A DNA stretch of 54,400 bases from a candidate division NC10 bacterium CSP1-5 (GCA_001443495.1 LDXR01000010.1:1-54400); one strand, 5' to 3'; shown: positions 17,625-26,537, numbered from the stretch's first letter. A program made the numbers and translations. The notes: a model not told the origin generated them from the letters alone.

Positions 17625-18062
17625 ATGCGTGGTATTGTCGCGGGGATTCTCTTGGCGCTCGTCGCCGGATTTCCTCTCTCGTCACCGGGTGCACAAGAGA
17701 AGGGGGTCCCTGCCGGCCCGACGCCGGAAGAGGTCGGGATCGAGGCGAGGCGTCGCCTCGAGCGGGTGGAGAAGCTCCGGGGCCCCAAGAAGGAACTGCG
17801 GATCAGTCCAGCGAATGTGACGGTCAACATCCGCCCACCCGATGCCGATCCGCTGGTGGACTTCAGCTATGCCGTTCTCTCCCTCACGTTGAAGAAGCCG
17901 GTTCAGGGCGTGCGGGAGATCATCTACTGGGCCTATTCCCTGTCGGATGCTGTCACGTTAGGCGAGATCCTGAATCGGAGCGCCGGGGTGGAGGTAACGG
18001 TCCGGTGCCCGGCCCAGGGGGACGCCTCTCGGTGTTGGTTCGAATCGTTTGTCTTGCGCTGA
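17625..18062 (+). CDS. Small secreted protein of unknown function
   Basis: A 145-residue protein with a clear signal peptide (MRGIVAGILLALVAGFPLSSPGAQ) and a periplasmic domain that includes RISPANVTVNIRPPDADPLVDFSYAV and ends CPAQGDASRCWFESFVLR with two cysteines that could form a disulfide. ATG 17625 is preceded by GAGGGGAGG. I do not recognise the family. It lies between moeA and mrp. Confidence 0.65.
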   Translation: MRGIVAGILLALVAGFPLSSPGAQEKGVPAGPTPEEVGIEARRRLERVEKLRGPKKELRISPANVTVNIRPPDADPLVDFSYAVLSLTLKKPVQGVREIIYWAYSLSDAVTLGEILNRSAGVEVTVRCPAQGDASRCWFESFVLR

Positions 18063-18156
18063 GTCCTCCTGCCTTGACAGCCGCAGGCTGACCTCCTACG
18101 ATGGGGGGGCGTGACGAGTCCTTCTCCCCCTAGAAACGCGGGAAGGAAAAGAACCT

Positions 18157-19200
18157 GTGCTCACGGAAGAGGCCGTCCTCAACGCCTTGCGGAAGGTCCA
18201 GGACCCGGAACTGCACCGGGACCTCGTCTCCCTGGGGATGGTGAAGACGATCACGGTGGAAGGCGGGGCCGTGGCGGTCACCGTTGAACTCACCACCCCC
18301 GCCTGCCCCCTGAAGGCCCAGGTGGAAGAAGAGACGAGGGCGGCGATCCAGGCCCTCCCCGGAGTGACAGCGGTCACCGTCACCCTGACGGCCTCGGTGC
18401 GCAAGCCCCCTCCGGGGCGCCAACCTCTCCCAGGCGTCAAGCACATCCTCGCCATCGGCAGCGGTAAGGGGGGGGTGGGTAAGTCCACGGTGACGGCGAA
18501 TCTCGCGGTGGCTCTCGCCGAGGCGGGCGCCGCCGTCGGCCTCCTCGATGCGGACATCTACGGACCGAGCATCCCTATCATGATGGGGGTGCACCGGCAG
18601 CCTGAGGTGGTGGCCAAGCGCATGCAGCCCCCGGTAAACCACGGGGTCAAGCTGATGTCCTTGGGCTTTCTCCTGCCAGATCATACCGCCCCGGTCGTCT
18701 GGCGGGGGCCGATGGTCGCCCAGGCGGTCAAGCAGATGTTGATGGAGGTGGATTGGGGGGAGATCGACTACCTCCTTGTGGATCTCCCCCCGGGGACGGG
18801 GGATGCCGCCCTGACGCTTGCCCAGGCGATCCCCCTCACAGGGGCGGTCGTCGTCATGACCCCCCAGGAGGTGGCCGTCCAGATCGCCACGAAGACCCTC
18901 AACATGTTTCGAACCCTGAAGGTCCCCATCCTCGGGATCATCGAGAACATGAGCTATCTCCTCTGCCCCCACTGCGGGCGGCCGGTGGAGCTGTTCGGTC
19001 ACGGCGGCGGGCGCAAGGCCAGCCAGCGCCTTGAAGTCCCATTTCTGGGAGAGATTCCGCTCGACCTCGTCCTCCGCCAGGGTGCCGATGTGGGGCGGCC
19101 CATCCTTATCGAGGCCCCGACATCTCCCGTGGCGGACGTCTTCCGGCAAGTGGCGGGCAATCTGGCCGGAAGGATCAGCGTCGAGGCGCTCAAAGAATAG
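18157..19200 (+). CDS. apbC: Mrp/NBP35-family iron-sulfur carrier ATPase
   Basis: A 347-residue protein with an N-terminal MIP18/DUF59 domain (residues about 1-85, PACPLKAQVEEETR) and a deviant Walker A P-loop ATPase (GSGKGGVGKSTVTANLA, DADIYGPSIP, DLPPGTGDA). The CxxC in LLCPHCGRP is the cluster-binding pair of this family. It delivers Fe-S clusters to target proteins. GTG 18157 follows GGAAGGAAAAGAA. Confidence 0.93.
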   Translation: MLTEEAVLNALRKVQDPELHRDLVSLGMVKTITVEGGAVAVTVELTTPACPLKAQVEEETRAAIQALPGVTAVTVTLTASVRKPPPGRQPLPGVKHILAIGSGKGGVGKSTVTANLAVALAEAGAAVGLLDADIYGPSIPIMMGVHRQPEVVAKRMQPPVNHGVKLMSLGFLLPDHTAPVVWRGPMVAQAVKQMLMEVDWGEIDYLLVDLPPGTGDAALTLAQAIPLTGAVVVMTPQEVAVQIATKTLNMFRTLKVPILGIIENMSYLLCPHCGRPVELFGHGGGRKASQRLEVPFLGEIPLDLVLRQGADVGRPILIEAPTSPVADVFRQVAGNLAGRISVEALKE

Positions 19201-19255
19201 TTTCTAGGGGCTGAAGGAGATTTTTCCCTTTATGTTTAGGTAGTTTTGTTCTTTC

Positions 19256-19271
19256 TGGCACCCAAAATGCA
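19256..19271 (+). promoter_or_regulatory. Sigma-54-type (-24/-12) promoter
   Basis: TGGCACCCAAAATGCA has the invariant GG (19257-19258) and GC (19269-19270) exactly 10 bases apart and agrees with TGGCAC-N5-TTGCA except one T. The predicted start is about 25 bp before the response regulator gene, which is preceded by a T-rich stretch. Confidence 0.62.
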
Positions 19272-19306
19272 CTGAGGTGCAGCGACAAGAGGATCGGGAG
19301 GTATAG

Positions 19307-20203
19307 GTGGGAATTATCCTGCTAGCGGATGACCAGCGGGACTCTCGGGCACGATTGCAGGGACTCCTGGAAGGACAGGGGTTTTCCGTGATCGCCGCGT
19401 CCAGCCTCGCGATGGCTGTGCCGCTGGCCAAATCCGATCCTCCAGATCTCGCCTTCTTGAACATCACCCGATCGCGGGAAGAGGGGTGGACCGTCTGTCG
19501 CGACATCCGGCGGTTCTGCCCCAAGGCGAAGATCCTTCTCTGGGTTGAGGGGGGGCCGACCGAAGATGAGATCACGCTGGGTCGAGAAGCCGGAGCAGAT
19601 GAAGTGGTCCCGGAGGTCCGCAGCCTGGTGGAGGTATCCAGGTTTCTCGAGGCGGCCTCGGCTGGGCACTCTCTGACGTGTCCGGAGTGTCAGAGCGTCT
19701 TTCGCTTGCAGCAGATGCCGGTGCCGGGCTCGAGGGTGGAGGCCCAGTGTCCCGAGTGCCACTTTCTCATTGGTGTGATGTCCCAGGGGCAGGAAGTGGT
19801 CACGCTCGAGTCCCCCTTTAATGGCCGGCCGAAGATCCTGGTCGTGGAGGACACCAAATTCTTCCGGGCGTACCTTACAGATCTGCTTGTCGGTGCGGGG
19901 TTTGACGTGGTGACGGCCCAAGACGGGGTGGAGGCGTTGGAATACCTCACCGGGGAGTGTCCCGACCTGGTCATCACCGATGTCTTGATGCCACGCATGC
20001 ACGGCTTCGACCTCTGCCGTAAGATCAAGGACCGCCCGGAGACCGCCTCGGTGCCGGTCATCATGATGACCCAGGTGTACACGCGGATGCAGCATGAGGG
20101 CGAAGCCCGCGGTGTGCAGGGGGCGGATGACTATATCACGAAGCCGTTCCAGCCGAGCGACCTGCTCGCCCGCATCTGGCGCTTTCTCCCTCACACCCTG
20201 TAA
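19307..20203 (+). CDS. Response regulator with degenerate REC, zinc ribbon and intact REC
   Basis: A 298-residue protein in three parts. REC 1 (residues 1-115) keeps the acidic pair (LADDQ) but has Asn for the phospho-accepting Asp (DLAFLNITRSREEG). A zinc ribbon follows (CPEC ... CPEC, about 122-152), similar to the MJ0042 type. REC 2 (about 170-298) is complete: VVEDTKF, phospho-acceptor D in VITDVLMPRMHG, and KPF. There is no output domain, so signalling is probably by protein contact, as in CheY-like or motility/gliding adaptors. GTG 19307 follows GGATCGGGAGG. A sigma-54-type promoter lies just upstream. Confidence 0.83.
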   Translation: MGIILLADDQRDSRARLQGLLEGQGFSVIAASSLAMAVPLAKSDPPDLAFLNITRSREEGWTVCRDIRRFCPKAKILLWVEGGPTEDEITLGREAGADEVVPEVRSLVEVSRFLEAASAGHSLTCPECQSVFRLQQMPVPGSRVEAQCPECHFLIGVMSQGQEVVTLESPFNGRPKILVVEDTKFFRAYLTDLLVGAGFDVVTAQDGVEALEYLTGECPDLVITDVLMPRMHGFDLCRKIKDRPETASVPVIMMTQVYTRMQHEGEARGVQGADDYITKPFQPSDLLARIWRFLPHTL

Positions 20204-20235
20204 ATCCTGCTTGACAGCGGCAAGCCCCTCAGGGT

Positions 20236-20425
20236 ATGTACCATGGCACAACTGAATACGGGCTGGGGGCCAGGGAAGGTGGTGTATCCCCGAAGAGTCG
20301 GGGAGAGTCCACTGCTGCCCCGCAACTGTGAGCGGCGATGAAATCCGCAGCAGCCACTGTCCCGCGGAGCGGGATGGGAAGGCGCGGAGAGTAAGAAGAC
20401 CCGCAAGCCAGGAGACCTGCCCGCC
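20236..20425 (+). ncRNA. Cobalamin riboswitch 1
   Basis: The leader before btuF has the conserved cobalamin-aptamer elements in order: GGGAAGGTGGTG, the GAGTCCACTGCTGCCCCGCAACTGTGAG core, GCCACTGTC, GGGAAGGCGC and the B12-box-like AGCCAGGAGACCTGCC (20406-20421). It is followed by an intrinsic terminator at 20514. Ligand binding should favour termination and switch off btuFCD. Confidence 0.9.
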
Positions 20426-20513
20426 CGGCACTGGAGCGAAGACCTTCCGAGGGGAAAGGTCACCGCGTAGCTGGGCCAGGTGCCGAAAGGCACCGGAGAT
20501 CTCAAGCGACGGG

Positions 20514-20546
20514 AGCCCCAACCTTGAAGGTTGGGGCTTATTTTTT
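20514..20546 (+). terminator. Intrinsic terminator of the riboswitch expression platform
   Basis: AGCCCCAACCT and AGGTTGGGGCT form a perfect 11-bp stem around TGA, followed by TATTTTTT. It stands between the cobalamin aptamer and the btuF start, as expected for transcriptional control. Confidence 0.9.
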
Positions 20547-20561
20547 CGGAGGGATCGCTGG

Positions 20562-21509
20562 ATGAAGGTCCCACGGGTCATCGTCGCTGGGGAGGAGAGC
20601 GGCTGCGGCAAGAGTCTCCTCGCCGCAGGCGGTGGCGTCTGGAGTATTATCGCCCTCCTCCTCTGCGCAGTGGCCGTCCAGGCGGCGACCTTTGTCGATA
20701 TGGTGGGACGGCGGGTGGAGCTTCCCAAACCACCCCGTCGGATCATCCCGCTCGCCCCGAGCCTCACCGAGATCCTCTTTGCGCTCGGTGCGGGCGATTC
20801 GGTGGTGGGAGTGATCGATTATGCGGACTATCCCCCTGAGGCCGTGCAAAGGGTCAGGGTCGGTGGTGGGCTTGATCCGGACCTGGAGGTGATCATCGCG
20901 CTTCGACCCGACCTCGTACTGATCGCGGCGGACGCCAACCGCTGGGAGACCCTGATCCAACTCGAGCAGCTCCAGATCCCGGTCTTCGGGGTAAAGCCGG
21001 TGGGGGTCGAGGGAGTTTTGGTCTCCATTCTGAAGGTGGGGGAGGCGGTCGGGAGGCAGCCGCAGGCCGAGGGCTTGATTGCCCACATGCGGCGACGCAT
21101 CGCGGCCGTCTCGAAGAAGGTCAGCGTGTTGGCCAGGCCGAGGGTCCTCTATGTCGTTTGGATCGATCCTCTGATTGTGGCAGGCGGGGAGACCGTAATC
21201 GATGATCTGATCCACCTAGCAGGGGGAGCAAACATCGTGCGAACGGCCGGGTTTCCCCGCTACTCCCTGGAGGCGCTCGTGCTCGATCCGCCCGATGTGA
21301 TCCTCCTGGGCTTGGATCGTGGTGGCCTACACCACGGAGAGGCCCTCCGCCGTCTGCCGGTGTGGCGAGAGGTCCGTCCAGTGCGGGAAGGGGCCGTCCG
21401 GGTCATTGATGCTAGCCTGACGAGCCGTCCCGGGCCCCGAATTGTGGACGGCGTGGAGCTCCTGGCCCGTCTGTTCCACCCCCAGGCCTTCGCCGGGAGT
21501 GGTCCGTGA
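20562..21509 (+). CDS. btuF: Cobalamin ABC transporter substrate-binding protein BtuF
   Basis: A 315-residue periplasmic binding protein of the BtuF/FhuD class: VVELPKPP-like opening DMVGRRVELPKPPRRIIPL, APSLTEILFALGAGDSVVGV, PDLVLI and the C-terminal FPRYSLEALVLDPPDVILL. ATG 20562 follows GGAGGG at good distance. The hydrophobic signal core (WSIIALLLCAVAVQA) begins only at residue 27. The unusually long N-region MKVPRVIVAGEESGCGKS resembles the P-loop start of cobyrinate a,c-diamide synthase (CobB/CbiA), perhaps a fused relic. It is first in btuFCD, with its stop overlapping btuC. Confidence 0.87.
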   Translation: MKVPRVIVAGEESGCGKSLLAAGGGVWSIIALLLCAVAVQAATFVDMVGRRVELPKPPRRIIPLAPSLTEILFALGAGDSVVGVIDYADYPPEAVQRVRVGGGLDPDLEVIIALRPDLVLIAADANRWETLIQLEQLQIPVFGVKPVGVEGVLVSILKVGEAVGRQPQAEGLIAHMRRRIAAVSKKVSVLARPRVLYVVWIDPLIVAGGETVIDDLIHLAGGANIVRTAGFPRYSLEALVLDPPDVILLGLDRGGLHHGEALRRLPVWREVRPVREGAVRVIDASLTSRPGPRIVDGVELLARLFHPQAFAGSGP

Positions 21510-22534
21510 TGCGCAGACGTCTCCTGGGTGTGATGGCAGTTCTGACGGCCGGGCTTGCGGCGGCCGTCGTCCTCGCCCTGTCCGTGGGGACGGTCGGCAT
21601 CGGGTGGGTTCAGACCATGGCGATCCTCGGAGCGAATGTCCTTCCGCTCCCGGTCTTCTGGACAGAGGCAGAGGAGACCATCGTGCTGACCCTGCGGCTT
21701 CCCCGCGTCCTTCTCGCGGTCGTCGTGGGCTCGGCTCTCTCCCTCGCCGGAGCGGGTTTTCAGGCGATCTCTCGCAATCCGTTAGCCGACCCAGCAGTCC
21801 TCGGTGTCTCGAGTGGCGCTGCCTTCGGCGTGGTCATGGGAGTCTTCACAGGGTTTGGCGCCGGCGCGGGGGTCCTCCTCCTGCCTCTCTTCGGCGCTGC
21901 CGGCGCGCTGGTGGCGGCGGTGACGGTCTACGGCATCGCCAGCATCGAGGGCCGGCTTCCGATCCAGACCCTCCTCCTCGCCGGTGTCGTGGTCTCACTC
22001 TTCTTCTCCTCGGCCATTATGGTGGCTTCGGCCTTGATTCGGGCTGAAGAGCTGCGGGGGATCGTGTTCTACCTCATCGGACAGCTGCGCCTTACGGACT
22101 ACCCCACCCTCGGTGTCGTGGTGGGGTGCCTCCTCGTCGGCACCGGCTTGATCTATCTGCAGGCCCTCCCCCTGAACCTGCTGGCGGCGGGAGAGGAGGC
22201 GGCGGCGCAACTCGGGGCGGAGCCCGAGCGGGTGAAACGCATCATCTTTGTGGCGTGCAGCCTCGTGACCGGCGCGGCGGTGTCGGTGAGTGGGTCCGTG
22301 GCCTTTGTCGGGCTGATGGTTCCCCACGCCGTCCGCCTCTGTCTCGGACCGGATAACCGGCTGGTCATCCCTGCCTCGCTCCTTGCCGGCGCGATGTTTC
22401 TTGTTCTCACCGATACGCTGGCCCGGACGGTCGCGGCACCGGTGGAGATCCCCGTCGGGGCTGTCACCTCCTTCCTTGGCGCCCCCGTCTTTGCCTATCT
22501 CCTCCGCACCCGGTATCGAGGTGTTTATCCATGA
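21509..22534 (+). CDS. btuC: Cobalamin ABC transporter permease BtuC
   Basis: A 341-residue FecCD-family permease with about ten helices. Landmarks are LRLPRVLLAVVVGSALSLAG, QAISRNPLADPAVLGVSSGA and GSVAFVGLMVPHAVRL. It forms the inner-membrane channel of the B12 importer. ATG 21509 overlaps the btuF stop by one base; a GTG one codon earlier is also in frame. Confidence 0.93.
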   Translation: MRRRLLGVMAVLTAGLAAAVVLALSVGTVGIGWVQTMAILGANVLPLPVFWTEAEETIVLTLRLPRVLLAVVVGSALSLAGAGFQAISRNPLADPAVLGVSSGAAFGVVMGVFTGFGAGAGVLLLPLFGAAGALVAAVTVYGIASIEGRLPIQTLLLAGVVVSLFFSSAIMVASALIRAEELRGIVFYLIGQLRLTDYPTLGVVVGCLLVGTGLIYLQALPLNLLAAGEEAAAQLGAEPERVKRIIFVACSLVTGAAVSVSGSVAFVGLMVPHAVRLCLGPDNRLVIPASLLAGAMFLVLTDTLARTVAAPVEIPVGAVTSFLGAPVFAYLLRTRYRGVYP

Positions 22535-23307
22535 AGGCGGTCGAGGTCCACGATCTCGCCTTTCGCTATCGCAACGGGCGCGTGCTCGACGGGATCTCGT
22601 TTGTCGTCGAGGCCGGGGAGGTCCTGGGGGTGATCGGGCCGAATAGCGCCGGCAAGACGACCCTGTTGCGCCTCCTCAGTCGGGTCCTCGTCCCTGAGAC
22701 GGGGAAGATCACCCTCTTCGGTCGCGATCTCGACGCCTTGTCGAAGCGGGAAGTGGCTCGGACCGTGGCGGTGGTCCCCCAGGAGTTTCAGGTGGCCTTT
22801 CCTTTCACGGTGGGGCAGGTCGTTGCCATGGGTCGCTATCCGCACGCCCGGGGGATCGGGTTTGAGACCGGCGAGGACCGCCGGGCCGCGGAGCAGGCCC
22901 TCGAAGAGACGGGGACAAGGCATCTCGCGGGCAAGTATCTGGACCAACTCTCAGGCGGCGAGAAGCAACGGGTGGTCATCGCCAGGGCGTTGGCCCAGGA
23001 GCCCCGGATCCTCCTCCTCGATGAACCGATGGCCCATCTCGATTTCAACCATCAGATGGAGATCCTCAGGCTGCTCAGACGACTCAAGGCGGAACGGGGA
23101 TTGACCATCATCCTGGTCTCCCACGATCTCAACGCGGCGGCCGGATGTTCGGACCGACTCCTGCTGCTGAAGGGCGGAACGGTCCTGACCGCTGGCCGCC
23201 CTGAGGAGGTGATGCGCGCGGAGATTCTCGAGAGCGCCTACGGCTGTCCCATCTGGATCGGCACGGATCCTCAGACGGGCATGATCCGCATCTTGCCCCG
23301 CCCGTAA
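22531..23307 (+). CDS. btuD: Cobalamin ABC transporter ATPase BtuD
   Basis: A 258-residue ABC ATPase: Walker A GPNSAGKTT (Ser in place of the usual Gly), Q-loop VVPQEF, signature LSGGEKQR, Walker B ILLLDEP and H-loop VSHD. The FPFTVGQVVAMGRYPH segment is typical of FecE/BtuD importers. It overlaps btuC by four bases (ATGA). Confidence 0.92.
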   Translation: MKAVEVHDLAFRYRNGRVLDGISFVVEAGEVLGVIGPNSAGKTTLLRLLSRVLVPETGKITLFGRDLDALSKREVARTVAVVPQEFQVAFPFTVGQVVAMGRYPHARGIGFETGEDRRAAEQALEETGTRHLAGKYLDQLSGGEKQRVVIARALAQEPRILLLDEPMAHLDFNHQMEILRLLRRLKAERGLTIILVSHDLNAAAGCSDRLLLLKGGTVLTAGRPEEVMRAEILESAYGCPIWIGTDPQTGMIRILPRP

Positions 23308-23328
23308 TGGCGCTCGTCGCAGCCTGGT

Positions 23329-23363
23329 AACCCTGAACCATGAACTCCGAACCATGAACCAGG
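23329..23363 (+). repeat. Five in-phase heptamers before riboswitch 2
   Basis: AACCCTG AACCATG AACTCCG AACCATG AACCAGG, a 35-bp tract with strict 7-bp period (consensus AACCATG). It ends where the second cobalamin aptamer begins. Confidence 0.82.
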
Positions 23364-23515
23364 ATGCCCGCGGATTAAAGGGAAGCTGGTGCGAGTCCAG
23401 CACGGTCCCGCCACTGTGAGTGGGGAGCCTCTCTGCATCATGCCACTGTCGTGGGCTGATAGTCGCACGATGGGAAGGCGCAGGGGGGTGACGATCCACG
23501 AGTCAGGAAACCTTT
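23364..23515 (+). ncRNA. Cobalamin riboswitch 2
   Basis: The leader of the TonB receptor gene contains TTAAAGGGAAGCTGGTGC, GAGTCCAGCACGGTCCCGCC, ACTGTGAG, GCCACTGTC, TGGGAAGGCGC and the B12-box variant GAGTCAGGAAACC (23500-23512) in the usual order. No intrinsic terminator is seen before the receptor start at 23561, so translational control is more likely here. Confidence 0.88.
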
Positions 23516-23560
23516 TCCGGGGGAATGTGAACATCGCTTTCGCGGAAGAGGAGGTGTTCC

Positions 23561-25624
23561 ATGATCTCGCGGAATGTCTTGCGCGGGTTGCTGGCCGGGC
23601 TTCTCGTCACTCTCAAGATCGAAACGACATTGGCCCAGGAAAAACCGGAAGCGGAGGTCCTTCGGGTTCCCGAAGTGGTGGTCTCGGCCACGCGTCTGCC
23701 CGATCTTCTGCTGGATCTCAAGCGCGTCCCGGCGCAGGTGAGGGTCACGACCGAGGAAGAGATCGAGTCCTCAGGGGCAAAGACGGTCCCGGAGGTTATC
23801 CAGTACCAGCCCGGGATCACCCAGTATCAGAACGTCGGCAACGCCATTGAATCGAGCCTGGATATGCGAGGCTTCAGCGGCGAACCGGTCACGACCACCA
23901 CGATGATCCTGGACGGCGTCCGCGTGAACAACCCCGATTTCAACATAGTGAACTTCGACCTGCTCCCGGTCGATGACCTGGAACGGATTGAGGTTGTGCC
24001 GGGCACCGCCTCTGTCTTCGGGAAGAACGCCCTGGCCGGGGTCGTGAACCTCCAGACCAAGCGGGGAGGACCGGTGCCGAAGGCTAAGCTCGAGGTCGCC
24101 GGGGGGAGCTTTGGCCACCAACGGTATCGCGGGAGTGTCGGCGGCCCGGTCGGGGCCTTCGATTACTATCTGGGATTCACGCAGTACCTCGAGGAAGGTT
24201 TCCGGGACGACTCTGACGCCGATGTGAGGAGGCTCTTCGCCAAGGTGGGCCGCCGGATCGGCGCGGACACCGACATCGCCGTCTCGTATCTCTTCGTCGA
24301 CGATCGCCTGGAGCAGGCCGGCTCGATCCGGGAAGACCTCCTGGCACAGGATCGGACACAGAACGTCACCCCGGGGGACTTCGTCGCCCACACGCTTCAT
24401 GCGGGGACCCTGAACGTGCGGCAGCAACTGCCGGCCGGTTTCTCAGTGGCGCTCAACGCCTTTGTCCGGGATCTCGATCAGGAGAGCCTGGTCGTCGGCC
24501 TCACGAGTCGCAGCGACCGATTCACCGATATCCTCACCGGTGGCGGCACGCTTCAAGTGACGCATGATGCGACTATCGCCGATCATCGAAACATCTTCGT
24601 CGCCGGGGTCGAGGTCACCCAGAGCGCGTTTGCCAGCACGGGATCGAGCCAGTTCATTCCGTTCCCCCCCTCATTTACCAACCAGGAGACCGACGAGCGC
24701 GTGCTCGGCGTCTACTTCCAGGAGAGCTTCGATCTGATCCCGGAGGTTTTGATCCTGAGCGGCGGCGGCCGCTACGACCGGGACCGGATCGACTTCACCG
24801 ACCGACTGGACCCCACGAACAACCGGATGCGCACCTTCCAGCGGTTCAATCCGCGGGCGGGCGTTACGTGGAATCCGACTGCACAAGTCGGGCTCTACTT
24901 CAGTTACTCGGAGGGGTTTCGCACGCCCACCGTGGATGAACTCTTCGCCCAAGCCCCCTTCGTGTCGAACCCGGACCTGCAGGCGCCTAAATCGCGCACC
25001 TACGAGGTGGGGGCACGGGCCCGCCTGGGGGAACACTTCGAAGGGACGCTCGCCCTGTTTCAGACCGACGTGCAGGACGACATCTTTTTCGTGGTGACCG
25101 ATCCGGCCACCGGTGGTGGGCTGAATCAAAACGTGGCCAAGACCCGGCGCCGAGGGGTCGAGCTCACCCTGAAGGGGCGATACGGCGAGATCGTGGAGGG
25201 GTTCGTGAATTACTCTTACATCGTCCCGACCATCGAGACCGATGTGCTCCTGGCCTCGGGGCAGGTCCGCGAAGGCAACGACATCCCCCTCGTTCCCCGG
25301 CACCGCCTCGGCATCGGCGTGAACATCCGTCCCATCGAGGGCCTCACGTTTTCGCTCGCCGGGCTGTATGTGGGCGACCGGTTCCTCTCGTCTGATGAGC
25401 CGAATCAAGCCAGGCAGCTCGATAACTACTTCGTCCTGAATGCGCGGCTGAGTTACCGACACGGGCCACTCACGCTCTTCATCCAGGGCGAAAACATCCT
25501 GGATACCGAGTACGAGCCGTGGGGTTTCTTCAATGCCTTTAGCAACCAGCGCTTCCTGATCCCAGCACCTGGGGCAAGCTTCCTGGCCGGGATCAGTGTG
25601 GAATTTTCAGGGTTCTACCAATAG
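23561..25624 (+). CDS. TonB-dependent outer membrane receptor (BtuB-like)
   Basis: A 687-residue outer membrane protein with a signal peptide, a TonB-box-like PEVVVSATR near the mature N-terminus, a plug domain (VRVTTEEEIESSGAKTVPEVIQYQPGI ... MILDGVRVNNP ... VEVVPGT-like VVPGTASVFGKNALAGVVNL) and a beta-barrel with the receptor motif YFSYSEGFRTPTVDELFA. The cobalamin riboswitch upstream and btuFCD next to it make cobalamin or another corrinoid the expected ligand. Close relatives also transport siderophores, so ligand identity rests on context. Confidence 0.9.
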   Translation: MISRNVLRGLLAGLLVTLKIETTLAQEKPEAEVLRVPEVVVSATRLPDLLLDLKRVPAQVRVTTEEEIESSGAKTVPEVIQYQPGITQYQNVGNAIESSLDMRGFSGEPVTTTTMILDGVRVNNPDFNIVNFDLLPVDDLERIEVVPGTASVFGKNALAGVVNLQTKRGGPVPKAKLEVAGGSFGHQRYRGSVGGPVGAFDYYLGFTQYLEEGFRDDSDADVRRLFAKVGRRIGADTDIAVSYLFVDDRLEQAGSIREDLLAQDRTQNVTPGDFVAHTLHAGTLNVRQQLPAGFSVALNAFVRDLDQESLVVGLTSRSDRFTDILTGGGTLQVTHDATIADHRNIFVAGVEVTQSAFASTGSSQFIPFPPSFTNQETDERVLGVYFQESFDLIPEVLILSGGGRYDRDRIDFTDRLDPTNNRMRTFQRFNPRAGVTWNPTAQVGLYFSYSEGFRTPTVDELFAQAPFVSNPDLQAPKSRTYEVGARARLGEHFEGTLALFQTDVQDDIFFVVTDPATGGGLNQNVAKTRRRGVELTLKGRYGEIVEGFVNYSYIVPTIETDVLLASGQVREGNDIPLVPRHRLGIGVNIRPIEGLTFSLAGLYVGDRFLSSDEPNQARQLDNYFVLNARLSYRHGPLTLFIQGENILDTEYEPWGFFNAFSNQRFLIPAPGASFLAGISVEFSGFYQ

Positions 25625-25638
25625 TGAGGCGATCTTCG

Positions 25639-26493
25639 ATGCTGGGACGGTCCGGGCAGAAAGCGGGGATGAGACTGGCATGGGTCTCCTCCCTGCTCCT
25701 TCACGCGGGCATGCTCCTGGTGGCGGGCTGGTGGGTCGGGGTGCCCCAGCTGCTTCCTCCGGGTCACGGGGCGGTGGAGGTCAATCTTGTCCAGGCCATC
25801 CCCGGGCGTGGTGAAGCATTGAATGCCGGGAAAGACGGGCGCCAACAGGCTATTGCCGCTTCACCAATCACGCCGAGGTCCGCGGCTGTAGCGAGTGCTG
25901 CCCCACGTGGTGCGCAAGGGGGGAGAAAGGCGGAAGAGCGTCAGCCAGCGTTCCCCTCGCCGTCTGGAGAGGTGTCGGCTGCTCAAGAAGCGGAGCTCGC
26001 CGAAGTTCGCCACTTCGCCCCGCCTTTGGAGGAGAGGGGGCCAGAGCGGAGCGACGGAGGTGGACTCGAGGAGGACGGTAAGTGGGTCGGCTTAGCAGGA
26101 GGATGGCCGCTGGCTGGCGCAGGAGAGGGTAAAGGAGGCGGCGCGCAAGTCTCGGCTGACGAGGGAAACGGCGTTGGGGAGAGAGCAGGTCTGGGTGGTG
26201 CCGGCGGGGCTGGACGCAGAGGAGCCGACTGGCGGCAGCTTCTGCGCGACAGGATTGAGAGGGCTAAGCGGTATCCCCCTGAGGCGCGTCGATCGGGGAT
26301 CGAGGGGACTGCGGAGGTCCAGTTTCGGGTTGTCGCTGATGGTCGCGTCGAGGATGTCACGATCGTCAAGTCATCCGGGTTCCCCATATTAGATCATGCC
26401 TCGGTGGAGACCATCAAGCGAGCCACCCCGCTCCCGGTCGCTCCGGGCACGATCCGCGTCGGTATCTCGTATCGCTTGCGGGACCGATACTAG
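25639..26493 (+). CDS. tonB: TonB-family energy transducer
   Basis: A 284-residue protein with an N-terminal membrane helix (WVSSLLLHAGMLLVAGWWVG, with the SxxxH motif at LLLH), a long glycine/charged low-complexity linker (about residues 40-200) and a C-terminal TonB domain (RAKRYPPEARRSGIEGTAEVQFRV). The usual Pro-Lys/Pro-Glu repeats are replaced by Gly/Ala-rich sequence. It should couple proton motive force to the neighbouring receptor. ATG 25639 has GAGG upstream; a GTG at 25624 overlaps the receptor stop. Confidence 0.87.
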   Translation: MLGRSGQKAGMRLAWVSSLLLHAGMLLVAGWWVGVPQLLPPGHGAVEVNLVQAIPGRGEALNAGKDGRQQAIAASPITPRSAAVASAAPRGAQGGRKAEERQPAFPSPSGEVSAAQEAELAEVRHFAPPLEERGPERSDGGGLEEDGKWVGLAGGWPLAGAGEGKGGGAQVSADEGNGVGERAGLGGAGGAGRRGADWRQLLRDRIERAKRYPPEARRSGIEGTAEVQFRVVADGRVEDVTIVKSSGFPILDHASVETIKRATPLPVAPGTIRVGISYRLRDRY

Positions 26494-26537
26494 GCGGAGT
26501 GGACACGAGCTGATCGGCCTGGCTAGAAGATGTCGCC

